DNA of 64,000 nt from 66-474 sp044464225 (GTDB lineage Bacteria; Pseudomonadota; Gammaproteobacteria; Xanthomonadales; Rhodanobacteraceae): NCBI GenBank assembly GCA_044464225.1, contig JBIQLN010000011.1, forward strand, positions 41,120 to 105,119. Reading direction: 5' to 3'. Under the pieces are notes generated by a model. That model did not search any database. It saw only the letters and a program-made list of their open reading frames with translations, and was not told the DNA's origin. Every line of letters starts with the position of its first letter. The first letter of the stretch is position 1. Positions 60,742-64,000 of this stretch are shown one piece after another. The position numbers were made by a program, and so were the translations under genes.

Positions 60742-60767
60742 TCGAGCCCGCGTTCCCCTGCGTCAAC

Positions 60768-60801
60768 CAAGAGCCCTCCGGATGGAGGGCTCTTGGGTTT
60801 T
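60768..60801 (+). terminator. Rho-independent terminator
   Basis: A 12-bp perfect stem (60768-60779 with 60784-60795), loop GGAT, then GGTTTT. Confidence 0.85.
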
Positions 60802-60812
60802 CGCGGGCCGGA

Positions 60813-61244
60813 TCAATCCACCACGTAGAACTCGTGGTCGCCGATGGTGGCGACCGGATTCTTGGCCCACGTGGCCGTCGAGCCCAACCGGATGAAATGG
60901 TTGGCGTGCGGCACCACCAGTTTGCGGTCCGCGACGGGCTGGTTCCAGATCGCGATGGCCTGCCCGGCGATCTTCCATGCCTTGTTCCAGGCGACCGGGT
61001 TGTCGATCCTGAAGTTTTTCGAATTGGTCGTCAGCGCGAACTGGTGCGGTGAGGTGACCACGTCGCAGATGGTGTTGCCATAGCGGCCCATGTCGAGGCG
61101 ATCCAGCGCCACCTCGGCAACGGCCAGTTGGCCGCGGGTAGGTTGGCTGCGCGCCTCCATGTACACGGTGGCAGCCAGACAGGTTTGATCGGCGACCGGA
61201 CGCGGAAGTAGTGCGACCATGCCGAGCAACAGGCCCAAGGTCAT
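60813..61244 (-). CDS. SleB-like cell wall hydrolase
   Basis: 143 residues with AGGAG before the ATG. Hydrophobic N-terminus (signal or anchor), then Hydrolase_2 (SleB) fold with the catalytic glutamate in VYMEARSQPT and downstream PHQFAL, WAKN. Probably a lytic transglycosylase or amidase acting on peptidoglycan. Converges on the lipoprotein gene. Confidence 0.86.
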   Translation of the reverse strand: MTLGLLLGMVALLPRPVADQTCLAATVYMEARSQPTRGQLAVAEVALDRLDMGRYGNTICDVVTSPHQFALTTNSKNFRIDNPVAWNKAWKIAGQAIAIWNQPVADRKLVVPHANHFIRLGSTATWAKNPVATIGDHEFYVVD

Positions 61245-61594
61245 CGGGTCGTTCTCCTATGCAAGGCACCACATGCCGGATCAGGCCGGCACCTGGCTTG
61301 GAACACGGCGGGCCCAGGGCCTTCCGCCGCAGATGGATGGATGCTGGCTCGAAACCCGGAAGCGATCTCCGGCAAAGGGCCGGGGCTGGGAGGTTCCGCA
61401 CTGCGCCAACATGTCGTGGCAATCGGCGTTCGTCGCCGCTTTTGCGCGCGGTGCGGACTTCCGGACCACGCGCAAACCGGGCAATAGGTCACACCCGGCT
61501 TGCGAAGCTGCGCGAAAGGTAAGGGCGGTTCAGCCGGGGCGCAAGTGCCGACACGTTAAGAAATCGTTAGGCGAGCGGGCCGATTTAGATCCGG
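61245..61594. other. Intergenic region upstream of sleB-like gene and downstream of ygfZ
   Basis: 350 bases with no credible gene. It carries the promoter of the sleB-like gene on the minus strand, which I cannot place; no hairpin of note. Confidence 0.4.
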
Positions 61595-62404
61595 TTACGC
61601 GTCGAAGTCAGATTCGACTTCATAAAAGTTTCCCAGCAGATTGATTTTGGGTGGAGTATCAATCCGCGTGACAGCCAGTGCTTCGAACCCGGCCTCCGCC
61701 CTCGCAACCTCGAGCACCCGCGCGACCGTGGATCCCGCAGCGTCGTGAACATCCCCGACAGGCAGGGCAGCAGGTCCACGTATCCGGCCAAGACGCCATT
61801 TGTGCCCGCCGCGGTAATGGAGGCGGGTGGCGATTTCCTGCCCCGGATAACAGCCCTTGTCGAACGCCACGGCGCCGAGCCGTTCGAGCCCCAACGCCGG
61901 CGGCAGGAATTCCGGTGCGCCATCAGGCAGGACAGGCCAGCCGCGACGGATGTCACCGAGCCGCCAGCGGCGCCGCGCGTCCGGCTCGGGCGAAGCGGCC
62001 GCTTCAAGGGGACCGAGCCGGAGGCTTCGCGGGCCCTGGCCGAGGACGATCTCATCGCCTTCCTGCCGTGCCACTCCCTCCGGCAATGGACTTCCACATC
62101 GCGCGGCGAAGGACTCGCCGGTGAGCCTGACGCGCAGGCGCAGCAGGTATCTCGCCAACGCGACGCGAATGGTTTCCGCATTACCGCCCCGCAGCACGGC
62201 CAGCAGGCGGCCGGGGCCGAGATCTGCGAGATGCATCAGCATTTGAACCCGGCCCTGGGGGTCGAGCCATGCATTCCACTGCCAGCACCCCGGCCGCAGC
62301 ATGTCGACGTCGCCCGAAAACTGCGCCTGCGCGAACCGTCGCGCATCATCCCCTTCCAGTGCGATGGCATGCACGGTACCGATGGCAGGAAAATCGGAGG
62401 TCAT
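61595..62404 (-). CDS. ygfZ: Folate-binding iron-sulfur maturation protein
   Basis: 269 residues. Diagnostic KGCYPGQE (183-190, C185) and tetrahydrofolate-dependent GcvT-like domain. In E. coli ygfZ supports Fe-S cluster enzymes and lies beside sdhE. Here it is divergent from a DUF1674 gene and close to the sdh operon, consistent with a role in succinate dehydrogenase assembly. Confidence 0.94.
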   Translation of the reverse strand: MTSDFPAIGTVHAIALEGDDARRFAQAQFSGDVDMLRPGCWQWNAWLDPQGRVQMLMHLADLGPGRLLAVLRGGNAETIRVALARYLLRLRVRLTGESFAARCGSPLPEGVARQEGDEIVLGQGPRSLRLGPLEAAASPEPDARRRWRLGDIRRGWPVLPDGAPEFLPPALGLERLGAVAFDKGCYPGQEIATRLHYRGGHKWRLGRIRGPAALPVGDVHDAAGSTVARVLEVARAEAGFEALAVTRIDTPPKINLLGNFYEVESDFDA

Positions 62405-62516
62405 GGTGCCCGTTCGAACAAGGTGGCCGGATCAACACAGGTTACGTTAGCAGCGCCCTGGCTGCGCGCACACGCGTTCGGTGCGACAATTCGCGTTTCG
62501 TTTTCGATCGACCGAC

Positions 62517-62681
62517 ATGACTGACAACCAGGAAGAACAGGACGCGCCACAAGCACCCGTGCCCGGGAAATCGTCGGGGCCCGCACTGGTGCCGCGCGAG
62601 CGCGCGACACCGGAAGGCGATGACCTCGATCCCACGCGCTACGGCGACTGGGAAAAGAACGGACGCTGCATCGATTTCTGA
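62517..62681 (+). CDS. DUF1674 protein, SDHAF4-like succinate dehydrogenase assembly factor
   Basis: 54 residues from MTDNQE. Ends with DPTRYGDWEKNGRCIDF, the conserved DUF1674 C-terminus, after a disordered acidic N-terminus. Mitochondrial SDHAF4 protects the flavinated SdhA subunit before assembly; a bacterial role is inferred. It stands 177 bases before sdhC, same direction. Confidence 0.88.
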   Translation: MTDNQEEQDAPQAPVPGKSSGPALVPRERATPEGDDLDPTRYGDWEKNGRCIDF

Positions 62682-62733
62682 TTTCCGGTCGAACCGTAAC
62701 GGATCGCCGCATGCACTTTTCGCAGCACCCGTT

Positions 62734-62762
62734 TTGACACAAGCCACGCAACGGCGCATTTC
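62734..62762 (+). promoter_or_regulatory. Candidate sdh promoter
   Basis: TTGACA (-35, exact) with a 17-base spacer to CATTTC (a poor -10). It lies 96 bases before sdhC and 53 after the DUF1674 gene. Confidence 0.35.
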
Positions 62763-62857
62763 GCAGCGCTGCCGTGTTCGTGCAACAATAGAAGGGATCA
62801 TCGGCGCGCAAGCCGACGTGGGGACACTGCGCCAGTCGTCATCAGGAACCCAAGGAC

Positions 62858-63280
62858 ATGCCGAATTCCCGACCAACGTCGCCGCACCTGGGCATTTATC
62901 GCTGGCGCGTCAACATGCTCCAATCGACGCTGCACAGGCTGACAGGCCTGTTCCTCTGCGTCGGCGCGCTGCTGGTGGTTTGGGGCCTGGTCGCGGCGGC
63001 AACCAGCGACGCGGCCTGGAGCACGTTCGCCGTGTTCTGCGGAAGCTGGATCGGTCTGGTTTTGCTGTTCCTGTGGACGTGGTCGTTGCTGTTCCATCTT
63101 TGCAACGGTATCCAGCACCTCATGCGCGACGCCGGCATGAACTACGGCCCGGCCAATCGCGACCGCACGCATGATCCGGTTTACTGGCCTGCGGGATGGG
63201 CGATCATCGCGGTCAGCGTGGTATTGACGGTACTGGTGTGGGTCTTGCTGCTGGTGCAGGTGGGCGGAGGTGTCGCATGA
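62858..63280 (+). CDS. sdhC: Succinate dehydrogenase cytochrome b556 subunit
   Basis: 140 residues. RPTSPHLGIYRW opening, three transmembrane helices and the haem-ligand histidine in LLFHLCNGIQHLMRD. Membrane anchor of complex II, binds ubiquinone with SdhD. Overlaps sdhD by four bases (ATGA). Confidence 0.96.
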   Translation: MPNSRPTSPHLGIYRWRVNMLQSTLHRLTGLFLCVGALLVVWGLVAAATSDAAWSTFAVFCGSWIGLVLLFLWTWSLLFHLCNGIQHLMRDAGMNYGPANRDRTHDPVYWPAGWAIIAVSVVLTVLVWVLLLVQVGGGVA

Positions 63281-63690
63281 GCGCGTATCCGGGACAAGAA
63301 GGCCTGCGCGATCCGCTGAAAGTGGCCCGCGGGCTGGGCGCATCGCGATCCGGGGTGCGCCCGTGGTGGTTGCAGCGGGTGACAGCCGTCGCGCTGGTGC
63401 CGCTGTCGATCTGGTTCCTGTTCCTGATGGGTGGCGTGCTGCATGCCGATTACCCGACCGTGCTCGGAACCATCGCGCAGCCGGTGCACGCGATTTTCCT
63501 GATCGTTTTCGTGGTGTGCCTGTTCTGGCATGGCGCGCTCGGCCTGCAGGTGATCATCGAGGATTACGTGCATACCCGCTGGTTGGCCATGACGCTGCAG
63601 ATCGCGTTGCGATTCGGCGCGATGCTGGGTGCGCTGGCCGGCGTGATGGCGATACTCGCGGTGTGGCTGACCGGCGCCGGTTATTACTGA
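63277..63690 (+). CDS. sdhD: Succinate dehydrogenase membrane anchor subunit
   Basis: 137 residues from the ATG overlapping the sdhC stop. Three transmembrane helices; the HGALGLQVIIEDYVH segment matches the HxxxG...DY haem and quinone site of SdhD. Second anchor subunit of complex II. Confidence 0.94.
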   Translation: MSAYPGQEGLRDPLKVARGLGASRSGVRPWWLQRVTAVALVPLSIWFLFLMGGVLHADYPTVLGTIAQPVHAIFLIVFVVCLFWHGALGLQVIIEDYVHTRWLAMTLQIALRFGAMLGALAGVMAILAVWLTGAGYY

Positions 63691-63728
63691 TCGAAGTGCA
63701 ATGACTCCATTCCGGGAAAGGGCCACCG

Positions 63729-64000
63729 ATGCCTGCTGAAAGTTACAAGGTCGAAACGCATCAATACGACGTGGTGGTGGTGGGTGCCGGCGGTGCCGGG
63801 CTGCGCGCCACCATGGGGCTGGCGGCGAAGGGATTGTCGGCGGCGTGCGTCACCAAGGTGTTCCCCACGCGTTCGCACACCGTCGCGGCGCAGGGCGGCG
63901 TCGCCGCCGCGCTCGGCAACATGGGCGAAGATGATTGGCGCTACCACTTCTACGACACCGTGAAGGGCGGCGACTGGCTGGGCGACCAGGATGCGATCGA
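63729..64000 (+). CDS. sdhA: Succinate dehydrogenase flavoprotein subunit, N-terminal part (3' end outside window)
   Basis: Starts MPAESYKVETHQYD with GGGAAAGG upstream. FAD-binding GAGGAGLRAT and the FAD-linking histidine motif RSHTVAAQGGV are visible; about 90 residues of the protein lie in the window. It oxidises succinate to fumarate, feeding electrons to SdhB and ubiquinone. The 38-base gap from sdhD indicates the same operon. Confidence 0.97.
   Translation, partial: MPAESYKVETHQYDVVVVGAGGAGLRATMGLAAKGLSAACVTKVFPTRSHTVAAQGGVAAALGNMGEDDWRYHFYDTVKGGDWLGDQDAI

Noticed and set aside
1..64000. CRISPR, integron, prophage or transposase
   Set aside because: No regularly spaced repeats, integrase, capsid or transposase-like genes were seen.

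Overview
The window is a high-GC bacterial chromosome segment. Its gene content and protein style (sdhC-sdhD-sdhA preceded by ygfZ and a DUF1674 gene, lipA, csdL/tcdA, csp genes, bactofilin, a PEP-CTERM protein, five GGDEF proteins, many exported peptidases) point to a gammaproteobacterium of the Xanthomonadales/Lysobacterales, most like Rhodanobacteraceae. The taxonomic call is inference. I see no rRNA, tRNA, CRISPR array, prophage, transposase or plasmid function, so this looks like ordinary chromosome with some accessory pockets.

Layout. 1-13 kb: tail of a diguanylate cyclase, an M19 dipeptidase, a PEP-CTERM protein behind an apparent sigma-54 promoter, a D-amino-acid dehydratase-like PLP enzyme, a periplasmic ATP-dependent DNA ligase (LigE type), a perM-like/trxC pair, an azurin-like lipoprotein, a MAPEG protein, a FrnE-like oxidoreductase, a beta-barrel-like protein, a TraB-like protein, an M14 peptidase and a glycine-zipper protein. 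13-23 kb: a haem-oxygenase-like di-metal enzyme behind a 590-base leader, a PAS-GGDEF-EAL protein, aldose epimerase, ChaC, and a minus-strand methyltransferase/osmoprotectant-ABC operon carrying an inserted palindromic repeat. 23-31 kb: bactofilin with a zinc-ribbon partner, then small stress and detoxification genes (YCII, two GSTs, DUF1801, VOC, AraC, DUF899), a GAF-GGDEF protein, a DksA-like protein and an ArsR/SRPBCC pair with its probable operator. 31-44 kb: amidohydrolase, ABC-2 exporter, MASE2-GGDEF, an exported methyltransferase-like protein, an MFS pump, 7TM-GGDEF, GH18, S10 peptidase and a tandem-domain exported protein. 44-57 kb: rhomboid, lipA with a coupled membrane gene, two csp genes, GFA, an H1-like protein, DUF885, the ergothioneine genes egtB-egtD and an M14 peptidase. 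57-64 kb: DUF962, tcdA, TatD, two glycine-zipper lipoproteins, a SleB-like hydrolase, ygfZ, a DUF1674 (SDHAF4-like) gene and sdhC-sdhD-sdhA, the last cut by the window end.

Common threads. Cyclic-di-GMP signalling is dense: five GGDEF proteins with different sensory modules, one also with EAL. Envelope proteolysis and remodelling recurs (M19, two M14, S10, DUF885, rhomboid, SleB, GH18, bactofilin). Redox and thiol protection is spread throughout (TrxC, FrnE-like, GSTs, ergothioneine, ChaC). The right edge is a succinate dehydrogenase neighbourhood that includes likely maturation factors. Translationally coupled pairs (4-base ATGA/GTGA overlaps) occur at trxC, bactofilin/zinc ribbon, YCII/GST, ABC ATPase/permease, egtB/egtD and sdhC/sdhD.
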